From CAZVCG01 sp964626265 (GTDB lineage Bacteria > Pseudomonadota > Alphaproteobacteria > UBA9219), in contig CAZVCG010000014.1 in assembly GCA_964626265.1 (NCBI GenBank), forward strand, positions 1 through 50,145: DNA of 50,145 bases, in the 5' to 3' direction. Both the position numbers and the translations under genes were made by a program. Positions 1 through 9,300 of the stretch are shown here, in pieces. Every line of letters starts with the position of its first letter. Within the stretch, counting starts at the first letter, position 1. The notes below the pieces were generated by a model. The model saw nothing but the letters and a program-made list of their open reading frames with translations, made no database searches and was not told the origin of the DNA.

Positions 1-2
1 CC

Positions 3-47
3 TTCTTGGCCCGCGAACTCGCTTGCCCTACCATTCAGTTTGCGTAA
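3..47 (+). CDS. possible 3' end of an upstream CDS
   Basis: The window opens in what may be the tail of a gene. The frame starting at base 3 reads 14 codons, ending in the peptide FLARELACPTIQFA and a TAA at 45-47. Its third-position composition resembles coding sequence nearby. The fragment is too short to identify and other frames also stay open for similar lengths, so this is only a possibility. Confidence 0.15.
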   Translation, partial: FLARELACPTIQFA

Positions 48-161
48 GTCCTAATGAATTATAAAATTGAATCTACGGGCTTGAAAATTGATGATGGTCA
101 ATTGCAAGAGATGGCTATATTTTGCTTTGACGGTCGAAGCCTTGTCGAAAATTCGCACAAA

Positions 162-176
162 GAACAAAAATAGAAC
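162..176 (-). promoter_or_regulatory. SOS box (LexA operator) upstream of recA
   Basis: GAAC-N7-GAAC occurs here, which read on the minus strand is GTTC-N7-GTTC, the direct-repeat operator recognised by LexA in Alphaproteobacteria such as Rhodobacter and Caulobacter. It lies about 95 bp upstream of the chosen recA start codon, a sensible place for an operator over the recA promoter. The match and position are seen in the sequence; LexA binding is inferred. Confidence 0.7.
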
Positions 177-269
177 TTGCCAAACCCGCGGAGATGGCGT
201 ATGAGAACAAAGCAGAAACGTTCTTCCGGTTCAGGTCCAGAATCACCAAGCAAATCCAAGGAGTTCCCC

Positions 270-1361
270 ATGAGCGCCAGCCGCAGCAACCTTCACCTCG
301 TCGAGAAAGAAACCAAGGACACGCGCGACCCAGAACGCCAAAAAGCTCTCGATGCCGCTTTGAGCCAAATCGAACGCGCATTCGGCAAAGGCTCGGTTAT
401 GAAACTTGGAGCACAGCAAGGCGTTGCCGAAACGGAAGTTATCTCAACAGGATCGCTTGGCCTCGACATCGCGCTGGGCATCGGCGGCCTCCCTCGCGGC
501 CGTATCATTGAAATCTATGGCCCGGAAAGCTCCGGCAAAACAACGTTGGCTCTCCACGCCATCGCCCAAGCCCAGAAATCGGGCGGTACCTGTGCTTTTG
601 TAGATGCCGAACACGCGCTCGACCCCGCTTATGCGCGCAAGTTAGGCGTAAATATCGACGAATTGCTGATCTCTCAGCCTGACGCAGGCGAACAAGCCCT
701 TGAAATCGCGGACACGCTGGTTCGCTCGGGCGCGATCGACGTACTCGTAGTCGACTCCGTAGCAGCGCTCGTGCCTCGCGCGGAACTCGAGGGTGAGATG
801 GGCGACAGCCATATGGGCCTGCATGCCCGACTGATGAGCCAAGCTCTACGCAAGCTGACCGGCTCCATCTCAAAATCTAAGTGCATGGTGATTTTCATCA
901 ACCAAATCCGCATGAAAATCGGCGTCATGTTCGGCAATCCAGAAACGACGACAGGCGGTAATGCGTTGAAATTCTACGCCTCCGTCCGACTCGACATCCG
1001 CCGGATCGGTTCGATCAAGGATCGCGACACCGTGGTAGGCAACCAGACGCGCGTAAAGGTCGTGAAAAACAAGATGGCCCCTCCGTTCAGGGTGGTGGAA
1101 TTCGACATCATGTACGGCGAAGGTGTCTCGAAGGTCGGCGAGTTGATAGACCTTGGGTCGCAAGCAGGGGTGGTGGAGAAATCCGGCGCATGGTTTTCCT
1201 ACGATGGCCAACGCATTGGTCAGGGCCGCGAAAACGCCAAGCAATTCCTTCGGGACAACCCCGAAATCGCCGCCGCCATCGAAAACAAGATTCGCGCCAA
1301 CGCAGGTCTGGTGGCCGAGGCCATGATGGCGGGACCGGATAGTGAACCATCGGACGACTAA
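270..1361 (+). CDS. recA: RecA recombinase
   Basis: RecA forms nucleoprotein filaments on single-stranded DNA, drives homologous pairing and strand exchange, and acts as co-protease for LexA cleavage in the SOS response. The 363-residue product has the family's normal length, with the Walker A loop GPESSGKT at about residues 84-91 and the conserved FINQIRMKIGVMFGNPETTT region. The frame is open back to 177, but the ATG at 270 is preferred because AAGGAG lies six bases upstream and the residues before it are low-complexity and not RecA-like. An SOS box at 162-176 and a hairpin terminator at 1400-1441 suggest a single-gene, DNA-damage-inducible unit. Identification is certain; the start is nearly so. 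Confidence 0.98.
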   Translation: MSASRSNLHLVEKETKDTRDPERQKALDAALSQIERAFGKGSVMKLGAQQGVAETEVISTGSLGLDIALGIGGLPRGRIIEIYGPESSGKTTLALHAIAQAQKSGGTCAFVDAEHALDPAYARKLGVNIDELLISQPDAGEQALEIADTLVRSGAIDVLVVDSVAALVPRAELEGEMGDSHMGLHARLMSQALRKLTGSISKSKCMVIFINQIRMKIGVMFGNPETTTGGNALKFYASVRLDIRRIGSIKDRDTVVGNQTRVKVVKNKMAPPFRVVEFDIMYGEGVSKVGELIDLGSQAGVVEKSGAWFSYDGQRIGQGRENAKQFLRDNPEIAAAIENKIRANAGLVAEAMMAGPDSEPSDD

Positions 1362-1399
1362 GGGCCTATACAAGGGCTCTCCAAGGCTGAATCCCACAT

Positions 1400-1441
1400 G
1401 CAGGCCGTTCCGGAAGCTGGGCTGGGCGGCCTGCCTTTTTT
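1400..1441 (+). terminator. rho-independent terminator after recA
   Basis: GCAGGCCG (1400-1407) pairs with CGGCCTGC (1427-1434) across a 19-base loop and is followed at once by a C and six T residues. It lies about 40 bp past the recA stop codon on the same strand. Confidence 0.7.
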
Positions 1442-1602
1442 ATGCCACAATCAACCATAACTTCGTTGTTAATCAATATGTTATCGTCACACAAAAAGCA
1501 TATATTTTAACCCTGATAACCCCTTGCAGAAGCCGAATCGAGGGGCCATAGTTATCCACAGAGGGTTAGCCCCAATGGGCATAGAGGCCCGGATTACAGG
1601 AC

Positions 1603-2862
1603 ATGACGATAGAGATTTCGACGCTTGATAACGGCCTGCGTGTGGTGACTGATTCCATGCCTGATTCGGAAAGCATGGTATTCGGCGTTTGGGTCGGCGT
1701 AGGCACCCGGCACGAGCCGTGGTCGGCCAATGGCGTCGCGCATCTGGCCGAACACATGATGTTCAAGGGCACCAAGCGCCGCTCGGCCTATGGCATTTCG
1801 GCCGCTATCGAGAAGAACGGCGGTGCCATGAACGCCCACACCACGCGCGAGGAAACGGCCTATTACGCCCGCGTCATGCCCGAAGACGCGCCTCTGGCCG
1901 CCGACATCATCGCCGACATGCTCCAACGCTCGATTTTCGACCCCAAGGAGCTCGACCGCGAGCGCCAAGTCATCATTCAGGAAATCGGCCGCGACCACGA
2001 TACGCCCGAAGACCACGTTTTCGACCTTTTGCATGAAACGGCCTTCCCCAAGCAGAAAATTGGCCGCTCTATCCTCGGCTCGGCCGACGTAATTGCCAAC
2101 CTGCCCCGCCGCGAATTGATGAGCTACGTCAAGCGCCATTATCACGCCGGCAACATGGTGGTGATCGGCGCAGGAAAGATCACGCACGACGAAATGGTGC
2201 GTCTGGCCAAGCGGCACTATGGCCGTTTGCATAAAGGGCGCATGTCGAAGCACGAGCCCGCCTACATCAAATCCGGCGCGCATATCCAGAAGAAAGACAG
2301 CGAACAGCTTCACCTTATGCTGGCTTTCCCCGGCCCGGGCCTGCACGCCCGCAACGTGCACGTGGCCTCGCTGCTCTCCATTATCCTTGGCGGCAGCGCA
2401 TCTTCGCGCCTGTTCCAGAAAGTGCGCGAGCAACGCGGATTGGTTTATAACATCAGCGCCAGCCACATTCCTTTTGAGGATGCGGGCCTGTTCACCATCT
2501 ATGCAGGCACAGACCCTGCGCGGGTAAAAGAGCTTATCCCCGTCGTATGCCGCGAGTTGCGCGACGTGGCCAAACATGTCACGCCTTCGGAACTGAAACG
2601 CGCCAAGGCGCAAGCGCGCGCCGATATGCTGATGGGACAGGAAAGCGTGATGCGCCGCGCCGAAATCCTGGGCCACCAGATGCTCACCTATGGCAAGCCC
2701 GTGCCGCTGCGCGAGACGCTCGACCGCATCATGGCGGTGACGGAAGACGATGTGCAGACCATGGCCGCGCGCTTGTTGCGCCGCCGCCCGATCCTCACCG
2801 CCCTCGGCCCCACCGAGAACCTCGAAAGCTATCGCAAAGTCGCGGAGCGGTTGCGGGGGTAG
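1603..2862 (+). CDS. M16 family zinc metallopeptidase (processing-peptidase-like)
   Basis: This is a 419-residue member of the M16 (pitrilysin/insulinase) family, of the single-subunit bacterial type related to mitochondrial processing peptidase beta and widespread in Alphaproteobacteria. The inverted zinc motif HLAEH appears near residue 48 within GVAHLAEHMMFKGT, followed about 70 residues later by the third zinc-ligand region around ERQVIIQEI. The C-terminal half carries the family's second, catalytically inactive domain, including GGSASSRLFQKVREQRGLVY. No signal peptide is evident, so it probably acts in the cytoplasm; its substrate is unknown. The start ATG has only a weak, close ribosome site (AGGA). 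It stands alone between recA and a palindromic repeat. Confidence in family is high and in exact role low. Confidence 0.93.
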   Translation: MTIEISTLDNGLRVVTDSMPDSESMVFGVWVGVGTRHEPWSANGVAHLAEHMMFKGTKRRSAYGISAAIEKNGGAMNAHTTREETAYYARVMPEDAPLAADIIADMLQRSIFDPKELDRERQVIIQEIGRDHDTPEDHVFDLLHETAFPKQKIGRSILGSADVIANLPRRELMSYVKRHYHAGNMVVIGAGKITHDEMVRLAKRHYGRLHKGRMSKHEPAYIKSGAHIQKKDSEQLHLMLAFPGPGLHARNVHVASLLSIILGGSASSRLFQKVREQRGLVYNISASHIPFEDAGLFTIYAGTDPARVKELIPVVCRELRDVAKHVTPSELKRAKAQARADMLMGQESVMRRAEILGHQMLTYGKPVPLRETLDRIMAVTEDDVQTMAARLLRRRPILTALGPTENLESYRKVAERLRG

Positions 2863-2893
2863 TCATATTGCTGTAATAGTATTACGGTACGAT

Positions 2894-2949
2894 GGGGACA
2901 CAATAAAAAAGCTTTCAACATGTGTTGAAAGCTTTTTTATTGTGTCCCC
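2894..2949. repeat. palindromic element copy A (56-bp perfect palindrome)
   Basis: Two perfectly complementary 27-base arms are separated only by TG. Each arm begins with GGGGACACAATAAAAAAG at the outside edge. It has the core arms of the dispersed element family described in the findings but lacks the outer terminal repeats and most of the loop. It lies 31 bp after the M16 gene and supplies the last few codons and the stop codon of the HEPN-like gene on the minus strand. The A-run, stem and T-run arrangement would also make it a bidirectional terminator. Confidence 0.9.
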
Positions 2950-3326
2950 GCTGCTGTCAACTCACACACTTTATCTACAAACCGTGCGGCGGTGTTGAGG
3001 CCTTCCTCAATCCGCGCGAGGTCGGATGAGGCAGATGCGGGAGGCTCGATGTCATACTGCGCCTTGAGCTGAGCCGTTCTATGGAGAAGATAGGAGAGTT
3101 CTTGTTCAACAACCCGCGGATCGGCTTTGGCAAAGCGCGCGAAACACGCCATGAGCTCATCGGAAGTTTGCGAAGGCTGCGTTTGCAAAAGAACGTCGCC
3201 CTGCCCGTCCATATAAGCCTGAGCCGCCTGCAACGCGGCGAGATGGGCATAGCGGGCGGCGTCGTTCACGCGGTCATGCTGGAACGACAAACGGGCCTGA
3301 GCCAGCAGCGTACGGGCGGTTTCCAT
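2937..3326 (-). CDS. HEPN-domain-like small protein
   Basis: The product is an all-helical protein of about 129 residues whose N-terminal helices (ARTLLAQARLSFQHDR, then AARYAHLAALQAAQAYM) resemble HEPN-fold proteins of the UPF0332 type, including the later LLHRTAQLKAQYD helix. HEPN proteins are often RNases or partners of MNT nucleotidyltransferases in toxin-antitoxin pairs, but no partner gene is present and I do not see a convincing C-terminal Rx4-6H active-site motif. A longer frame begins at a GTG at 3416, but that GTG and about 15 further codons lie inside repeat copy B, so I chose the ATG at 3326. The stop codon lies inside repeat copy A. Family assignment is moderate; function is unknown. 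Confidence 0.55.
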   Translation of the reverse strand: METARTLLAQARLSFQHDRVNDAARYAHLAALQAAQAYMDGQGDVLLQTQPSQTSDELMACFARFAKADPRVVEQELSYLLHRTAQLKAQYDIEPPASASSDLARIEEGLNTAARFVDKVCELTAAGTQ

Positions 3327-3368
3327 ATGCGCCCTTGCCTTCTCTTCTCCTATCGCCTCTCCTTCCTT

Positions 3369-3491
3369 TATAGCCGTTCCCCTTTTTATTGAATCAATGT
3401 TAGGCAATGGGGACACAATAAAAAAGGCTTGAACATGCGCATCACATTTTGACTGCCCTATGGCGCCTTTTTTTATTGTGTCCCCCTCGCT
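3369..3491. repeat. palindromic element copy B
   Basis: The core runs from GGGG at 3409 to CCCC at 3485, with arms matching GGGGACACAATAAAAAAGGC and its complement and a divergent loop. The outer terminal repeat is present on the low-coordinate side (TATAGCCGTTC at 3369, then TTTTTATTGAATCAA), while the other side stops at CTCGCT. Its orientation is opposite to the copies in the phage region. It lies immediately upstream of the HEPN-like gene. Confidence 0.85.
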
Positions 3492-3522
3492 CTTATTATC
3501 CCCGCGCCTATTATGCCGCCAG

Positions 3523-3669
3523 TTATCGCCCGTTCTTTACCTGATATTCGCCTGATAACGCCTGTTTTTCACCTGTTATTGCCTGTTCTTCGAAATTTTT
3601 TATGGCCGCCACCCTCTTCGCCCAAATCATGCTCACGCCAAACGCCAACCCGAGCGCAACAACGCCCAC
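3523..3669 (-). CDS. possible small single-pass membrane protein
   Basis: A 48-codon frame from a GTG start encodes a hydrophobic stretch, VVALGLAFGVSMIW, followed by a basic then hydrophilic tail ending QALSGEYQVKNGR. It lies 90 bp downstream of the minus-strand gene ending at 3760 and just downstream of a promoter-like sequence (3699-3727). There is no good ribosome-binding site, and the start is uncertain because the frame is open further upstream without an ATG. It matches no family I recognise. The evidence is one plausible membrane helix, sensible orientation and a promoter. Confidence 0.25.
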   Translation of the reverse strand: MGVVALGLAFGVSMIWAKRVAAIKNFEEQAITGEKQALSGEYQVKNGR

Positions 3670-3698
3670 ATTGCACGCGACGAGCAAACAACCGCGTA

Positions 3699-3727
3699 AT
3701 ATTACATAATACGCTGGATTATGTCAA
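3699..3727 (-). promoter_or_regulatory. sigma70-type promoter candidate
   Basis: On the minus strand a perfect -35 hexamer TTGACA (3727-3722) is separated by exactly 17 bases from TAATAT (3704-3699), a four-of-six match to the -10 consensus. It would drive transcription toward the small membrane-protein frame at 3523-3669. The hexamers and spacing are seen; activity is inferred. Confidence 0.4.
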
Positions 3728-3759
3728 GGAATATATTCTTATTGCGATAAAGGGCTTGC

Positions 3760-5376
3760 TTAACCCTCGCCGCCGGGCTTGAACATCATGGCGGCCCCGA
3801 GCGAGTGCTTTTGCGCGGCGGCGGCGGATTGCTGCCACTTCTTTTGCGCTTCATAGGCATCGCGTTGATCGAGCTTTGCGCCCATGGCGATATTATTGTT
3901 GGCGTGATCCAATTTAATCGACGCATGGTCGAGCCTGTAAGGCTCGAGGTTCGAGGGCATCTGCCCCGCCTGCCCGGCCGAATTGACGCCGTTCGCCATC
4001 ATGCCCATTTTGGCGGCGTGTTGCGTGGTGACGGGGTTGGCCGCTGGGCCGTCGTTAAGCTGTGAAGCCGTTGCGTTTTTCAGCAACGACAAATCGCCAT
4101 GGCGCGGAGTCGTGTCCGAAACCGTGGCCGGATCTTCTTCCTTCATTGAAAGCCTTGAATAGCTGCCGCCCATGGTGGGGTTGGAGGCAACCACGGCCTG
4201 CGCCATACGCTCGGGTCTTTGATTTAATGGCTCGTTCTTGCTCTTGCCGCCGCGAGATTTACCCCCGCCTTTTTTGCCTTCTTCGCCGCCGTGATCGGAT
4301 TCATCGGAAGCAAGTTTCGTTTGTTCTTTCATATCCGGCGCTAAAACGCCTGTCGCAACCTTTATTGTGGCTTGCTGTAATTTTGCCATTTCAGCAGGGG
4401 TCATGTTATCTTTAAAGCTGGCGGCCGCTACGGTGCTCATGGCTTCGCGGCCCTCGGCAGTCATCGCCAGGCGGCCCGCACCGCTCAATACGGGGCTGTC
4501 ATAAATCGCCATACCCACGGGAACGGCCACAAGAGCAACGCCAACCGCCGCAGCCGCCACAGGGACAGAGGCAATGCCTAGCGCAACGATGCCTGCGGTG
4601 GTCGCCGCAGCGGCAACGCCGACACCCGCAATCGTCAACACTTCCTTACCCAACGATTTAAACGCAGCGCCCCATTTTCCCTCTTTGGCCAGGTTATAGG
4701 CCTGGCGGCCAGGGATGAGGTCTTTCGCGCCTTCCCATGCTCCGCCGCCCGCGCTTTTTACGCCTTGCGCCAAAGCTTCGGCATTGGACCCTGTCTTGCC
4801 AGTCAACAACGCAGGGGCAAGTTTGCCGACAGCAAAACCTTCAACGGCGCCGATCAGCGCGCGAGCACCTACATAAAGGCCGCCCCATAAACCTGCACGT
4901 TTGGCCAGCGCGGCGCCTGTAAGCGGGCCTCTGTTTACGCCGAGTTGACGGTGCGCGGCTTGTTTCACAACGCCTTTCATGGTGGGCTTACCGCTGGCCA
5001 GCGTTCCGGCTTTTGGTTTTGTGACGACACGGGCGGGTTTTTTCCCGGCGGCAATGTCACGCGCTCGGCGGGCATCGAGCGAAGCCTTTCTTTTCGCCAT
5101 TGCCTTTTTATATTGGCTTCTGCGCTTCATGCCCGCAATCAAACCCGCGCGACGCATGTTGCGGCGATGACTGGAAGTTTGGGATTTGTTTTCCCTTTTT
5201 TCTTCTTCTTTCTTCTGACCGCCGAAGAGGATCAGCCACCAAGGCTTTTCGTCCTCTTCCTCATCCTTGGAGGCGAACTGATCGCGCGGGCCGTATTTGG
5301 ACGCGCCGGGACCTTTGCGCGTGGCGGCTGATTCAGGCTTGCTGCCTTTGGGGGTCTCTTGATCGTTCGTCGGCAT
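3760..5376 (-). CDS. hypothetical protein with basic N-terminus and central hydrophobic region
   Basis: I do not recognise this 538-residue protein. The first 130 residues are highly charged and rich in Lys, Arg and Glu (for example KKEEEKRENKSQ, then RRNMRRAGLIAGMKRRSQYKK), interrupted by a short WWLILFGG patch. The middle (about residues 245-300) is a long Ala/Val/Gly-rich hydrophobic stretch that could cross the membrane or form a hairpin. The last 180 residues are polar, low-complexity and Gln/Asn-rich. The ATG is supported by GAGG nine bases upstream. It is the third gene of a minus-strand run starting with the DotA/TraY-like gene, so it may serve the same machine, but that rests on position alone. 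Confidence 0.7.
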   Translation of the reverse strand: MPTNDQETPKGSKPESAATRKGPGASKYGPRDQFASKDEEEDEKPWWLILFGGQKKEEEKRENKSQTSSHRRNMRRAGLIAGMKRRSQYKKAMAKRKASLDARRARDIAAGKKPARVVTKPKAGTLASGKPTMKGVVKQAAHRQLGVNRGPLTGAALAKRAGLWGGLYVGARALIGAVEGFAVGKLAPALLTGKTGSNAEALAQGVKSAGGGAWEGAKDLIPGRQAYNLAKEGKWGAAFKSLGKEVLTIAGVGVAAAATTAGIVALGIASVPVAAAAVGVALVAVPVGMAIYDSPVLSGAGRLAMTAEGREAMSTVAAASFKDNMTPAEMAKLQQATIKVATGVLAPDMKEQTKLASDESDHGGEEGKKGGGKSRGGKSKNEPLNQRPERMAQAVVASNPTMGGSYSRLSMKEEDPATVSDTTPRHGDLSLLKNATASQLNDGPAANPVTTQHAAKMGMMANGVNSAGQAGQMPSNLEPYRLDHASIKLDHANNNIAMGAKLDQRDAYEAQKKWQQSAAAAQKHSLGAAMMFKPGGEG

Positions 5377-5493
5377 GGCCGAAACCTCTTAAAAATAAAC
5401 GCCTTATTATACTAAATAGTTTGCCATCCTTCAATTAACGGGGGTTTAATTTCCCGTTATGCTTAACAACGCATTAACCAAAAGCGACACGCG

Positions 5494-6270
5494 CTAAACC
5501 CTTGGTCCGCCTTTGCCCGGCCCTCTGCGGTGAGAGTGTTGCATATGTCCACGAGACCCTTTTGCCTTATTTTGCGGCCCACCCCGACAAATTGCCGTGC
5601 CTCCCGTAGCCGCAACATCAACAACCATTTCCGAGGCTTTTAAATCAGCCGGATGTTTTAATTCACTATGTGGAGGTTTTCTGGGTTTTGATTTGGGCAT
5701 AGACCCTTTAACGGATTTTTCAACCTTCGGCGTTTCTTCTTTTGCTTCGCGCAGAAGAAGGAAGCCACCCTCGTCATTCAGTATTGGAGGGTTAGTTCCA
5801 GACGGCGGATTATTTAGCCCATGACTTGTTGAACGCCCAGAAACATTGAGACTTCGCTCCAACACTCTTATCGCACCAAGTACACGGTTAAGATCATAGT
5901 TTCCTGTGGAATCAAGAACAAAACCGACATGCGCGTTAGGAGCAATTTCTTGTATTCTTGAAACACGCTCAATAGTATCGCTTAAAGTCCCAACTTTTTT
6001 CCTCGCGTCAAATTTTTCGAGTATTTCGGAGAAATGGGCGGATTGTCCGAGCAGGAGCCCAACGATAGCTTTTGTCCACCCCCACACTCCGGTCGAAACA
6101 GAAGCACGTTGATTAGAGCCTATGAACGACTTATTCAAATAGAATAGTGCTTGTTCAATATTCGAAGGCTTATGATCTGACCCTTCAGCAAACATAGGCG
6201 CCATTTGCCTATCAAACTCAAGAGCTTCCAAAATATTAAGATGCCTTCTATTTAACGATCGCATTAGCAT
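5494..6270 (-). CDS. hypothetical protein, second gene of the DotA-like operon
   Basis: This is a 258-residue protein of unknown family. The N-terminal half looks globular and helical (RRHLNILEALEFDRQMAPMF, then FYLNKSFIGSN), with a single hydrophobic patch GWTKAIVGLLLG near residue 70. The C-terminal third is basic, Pro/Gly-rich and probably disordered, ending GHMQHSHRRGPGKGGPRV. A TTG fifteen bases earlier extends the frame, but the ATG at 6270 follows AAAGGA at a good distance. It starts 35 bp after the DotA-like gene stops and shares that gene's relatively AT-rich composition, which suggests the two arrived and work together. No function can be assigned. Confidence 0.7.
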   Translation of the reverse strand: MLMRSLNRRHLNILEALEFDRQMAPMFAEGSDHKPSNIEQALFYLNKSFIGSNQRASVSTGVWGWTKAIVGLLLGQSAHFSEILEKFDARKKVGTLSDTIERVSRIQEIAPNAHVGFVLDSTGNYDLNRVLGAIRVLERSLNVSGRSTSHGLNNPPSGTNPPILNDEGGFLLLREAKEETPKVEKSVKGSMPKSKPRKPPHSELKHPADLKASEMVVDVAATGGTAICRGGPQNKAKGSRGHMQHSHRRGPGKGGPRV

Positions 6271-6305
6271 AATTTTTCCTTTCAAATTTCCAATATCTTT
6301 ATAAA

Positions 6306-9300
6306 TCAGGCTTCTTTTTTATTTTGGCTTGAGGGTTGGTCTTGGTCTTGCGCCGTAAGCTGCGCAACTTTTCGCTCAGGTGTCATTGCTCTACCTTGCG
6401 TGGTTGATGATTGGTCAGAACCTTGAGTCAATTGTGTAGATCTAGATTCATTTTCCGCACTCGCCACCTGAGCAGGTCCCGTGGTGGCGCTTCCTCCTTG
6501 AATGGCAGCAGGAGCACTTGTATCAATTTGCGCCATTGGTTGCTGAGTGGCAACCATGGGTTGTTGAGCAGCATTCGCGCTTAGGCCGCTGACACTAGTT
6601 GAACCAAACCCAGTGCTTGGATTACCACCTAGAGTAGGATTTGGGGTACCCCCCGCTGCTCCTCCACCGCCGCTAGGCCCTCCAACAAGAGAACGGAAAC
6701 CAAACGCCACCGCAGGCGACCTCGACACCATTGAACCAATCGATTCCTTAAATCCATAGGCCGTAAACGCCTGTGTGGCCTGATTCATAATACCCTTGTC
6801 GCCCATCCTTTCTGTAGCAACGCCTTGTGAGCTCATCCACCTCATGGCGTGTTCAGGGAAGAAATTAATAGTTTTAAAACTAGTATTCGCGCAAATATAA
6901 GCGAAAATCGCATAAATAACTTCTAAGATAACTTTTGACAAAGTATTAAAAGAACTTTTATCTACGCCCCAACTGCCTGACCCTTGTGCGGCGATAGAAT
7001 ACGTCATGTTCAATATCGCTATGGCCACATAAAAAATCAGCAATCCCGCAACCAACCCTAAAACCATTAAGACTGGCCTTAAGAAAATAGAAAAAATGAA
7101 AAAATACCCTTGTTTGCCCATATCGCCATGTATTCCTTCGCCTTTAGTTGTTAGGTGGGCAAGGGCCCATAAGGGCATAGAAACCACAGCTTCAAACAAA
7201 GATACAGCCCATGCAAGAGTGTTAAAAAAGAAAAGGGTAAATGGGAGCAAAGGGATAATAAATCCAAGCGTTACGCCCACTGTAAAAAAGACCGATGCAA
7301 ACAAGACGGCTATGCTTGCCATCATCATAATAAACATATTGGTACCGTTCGCTAGAAGCCCTAGTATTCCCGAAGGAATAGCCCAAGCTTTCGCCTTATC
7401 GCTTTTCAAAAATGCTTCTACTGATGTAGCAGAACCAGACGCAACAGCTTTAGTCGCAGCATCTAATGCGCCTCCCCAAGAAATAACTTTGTCGAGTGTA
7501 TCAAATGCCATGAATAGACTTTTGTGCCCAGAATCTGCCAATTCAGCTAAAGGATTTGCAGTCGCTCCTATCCTAAATTTCCAAAACCCGATATCTCTCC
7601 CCACACTATCAACAATGCTCATGAGACTATCCAATATTCCACTTTTCCCAACAAAGTTTGGCGCGCCAACTTGCGCATCCGTGCCCCACCTCCTAATATC
7701 TTCTTGAGTAACCGGGGTATTCGGATAACCCTGCGCCATCCAAGAACTAAATTCACGCAGCACATCGCCTGTTCGAAGGACAGTGTCATTAGTGCCACCA
7801 CCAGAGCCTGAAAAAACTCCAGCGCTTAATAAGGTCGGCGGGGAAACATTGGGCAAAGCATCGCGCGTTGCATTAATAACATTACCTTGAGTGCGCGATA
7901 TCGTATTAAACCAAGCTCCTGCAGCGACCCAACCCAAAGCGCTCCATTCATTTGCCAAATTTGTACTAGTAGTCGAATTGCTTTGGTTATTAAAAATGCT
8001 AGCAATATTTGTTTGAAGTTGAGTGCTAAATTGTTGAACAAGGCTTCTAAACGAAGAGTTCTGTGGAATGTTCACAGTCCCGCTGCCGTCTATCGAGGCT
8101 ATAATATGTTGCGTTTGTTGCTGGGCCATACTGGCAACAGCAGTTTCTGTCGCATTAAATGCATTTATTATAGCATTATATATTTGCTGAACTTTCTGCA
8201 TATCATAACGATCATAGTCGGCCGCATTTCCATTTATTGAGGGAAAAGCTCTAGACCCACCCGTGGTTAACAGGCTAAATTCATACCTTCCGCATATGCT
8301 TCTTTGCCCATCGAGATTATTTCCAAACTCAACGATCCTATAACTATCGCCATTAAACTCATGCTGCCTGACCGTCTCATCGGCACCAGGTCCAAAAACT
8401 AACGATACGCCACCGTTACCTTGTCCTAAATAATAATTGTAGGCATACATACACGCATGAGATAACGCGAGACTTTGCACTACACTGGCAACTTGCGGTG
8501 CGGGCGGTGGGATGACCGTTGCGTTTCGCTGAGCGATTACTGTGGAAAATCTTTGCCAAGTATTACTGGCAAGACCCGATCCCCATTCTGCCATTTGCAC
8601 CATTATGTATTGGCCCGTATTTAAACCTGCATCACCGATAGGAATCAACAACCCAATGGCAAAGACCAAACGAATGGGCGCCCAAATCTGGTTCGCATTA
8701 CCCATGACTTTACCGGTATGCGCCGTTTCTGCGACCATATGCGTTAAGTGATAGAGCAACACCAAGCCTGCAACCACAAGAATTGCAGTACTATAAAAAG
8801 CCAAGGCTCCTCTCATGGCTGTCTGAATTGCTTGATCTTGCGTAGCCTGTGAATATCCAGCAGAATTGATAAGAAGATTCTGCATGGGTTGGCTTCGGAA
8901 CAAATACCCTATCCAATTATGCGCGAGGTCATTCGTCGTGTCAGTCGGCACAAACATACTCTGCGCGTGCGCCGTTCCGCTCATCAACGACATCAGGAAC
9001 ATGAAAAGGATAACCACGCCGATGCCCATGGTGCCGACGAAGGCGAAGAACATGAGGGCTTTGGGCAAATCTTCTTTCGTGAACGAAAAGCTGTTCCAGC
9101 CGGTGGAGACGACTTGCATGAGCGTGAGGCGCGCGCTGGGATCATTCATCGGCAACGCGCCGGTAAGCGCGGGGTGATTTTTCGGGAACAGGCCGCTTGA
9201 GGCAAAGATCATCGCGATGAGGCGCACGAACATGCTCACGCTCTCGCCGATGGGGCGGATGCTGCCGCCGATGTCGGGCTTCAACAAAAAGCCGGCCATC

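Noticed and set aside
1594..2676. Long minus-strand open frame opposite the M16 peptidase
   Set aside because: It is the mirror of a GC-rich coding gene; the plus-strand frame has the HxxEH motif and family-wide similarity, while the antisense product shows no recognisable domain and is compositionally odd (many His, Ala and Val).
3255..3310. R-x4-H (RLSFQH) in the HEPN-like protein as a catalytic RNase motif
   Set aside because: In active HEPN RNases the Rx4-6H motif lies in the C-terminal helix; here it is in the first helices, so it was not used as evidence of nuclease activity.
3513..3782. An 89-residue plus-strand frame between element B and the next gene
   Set aside because: Its product is Pro-, Arg- and Leu-rich without domain character, lacks a ribosome site and runs opposite to the neighbouring genes.
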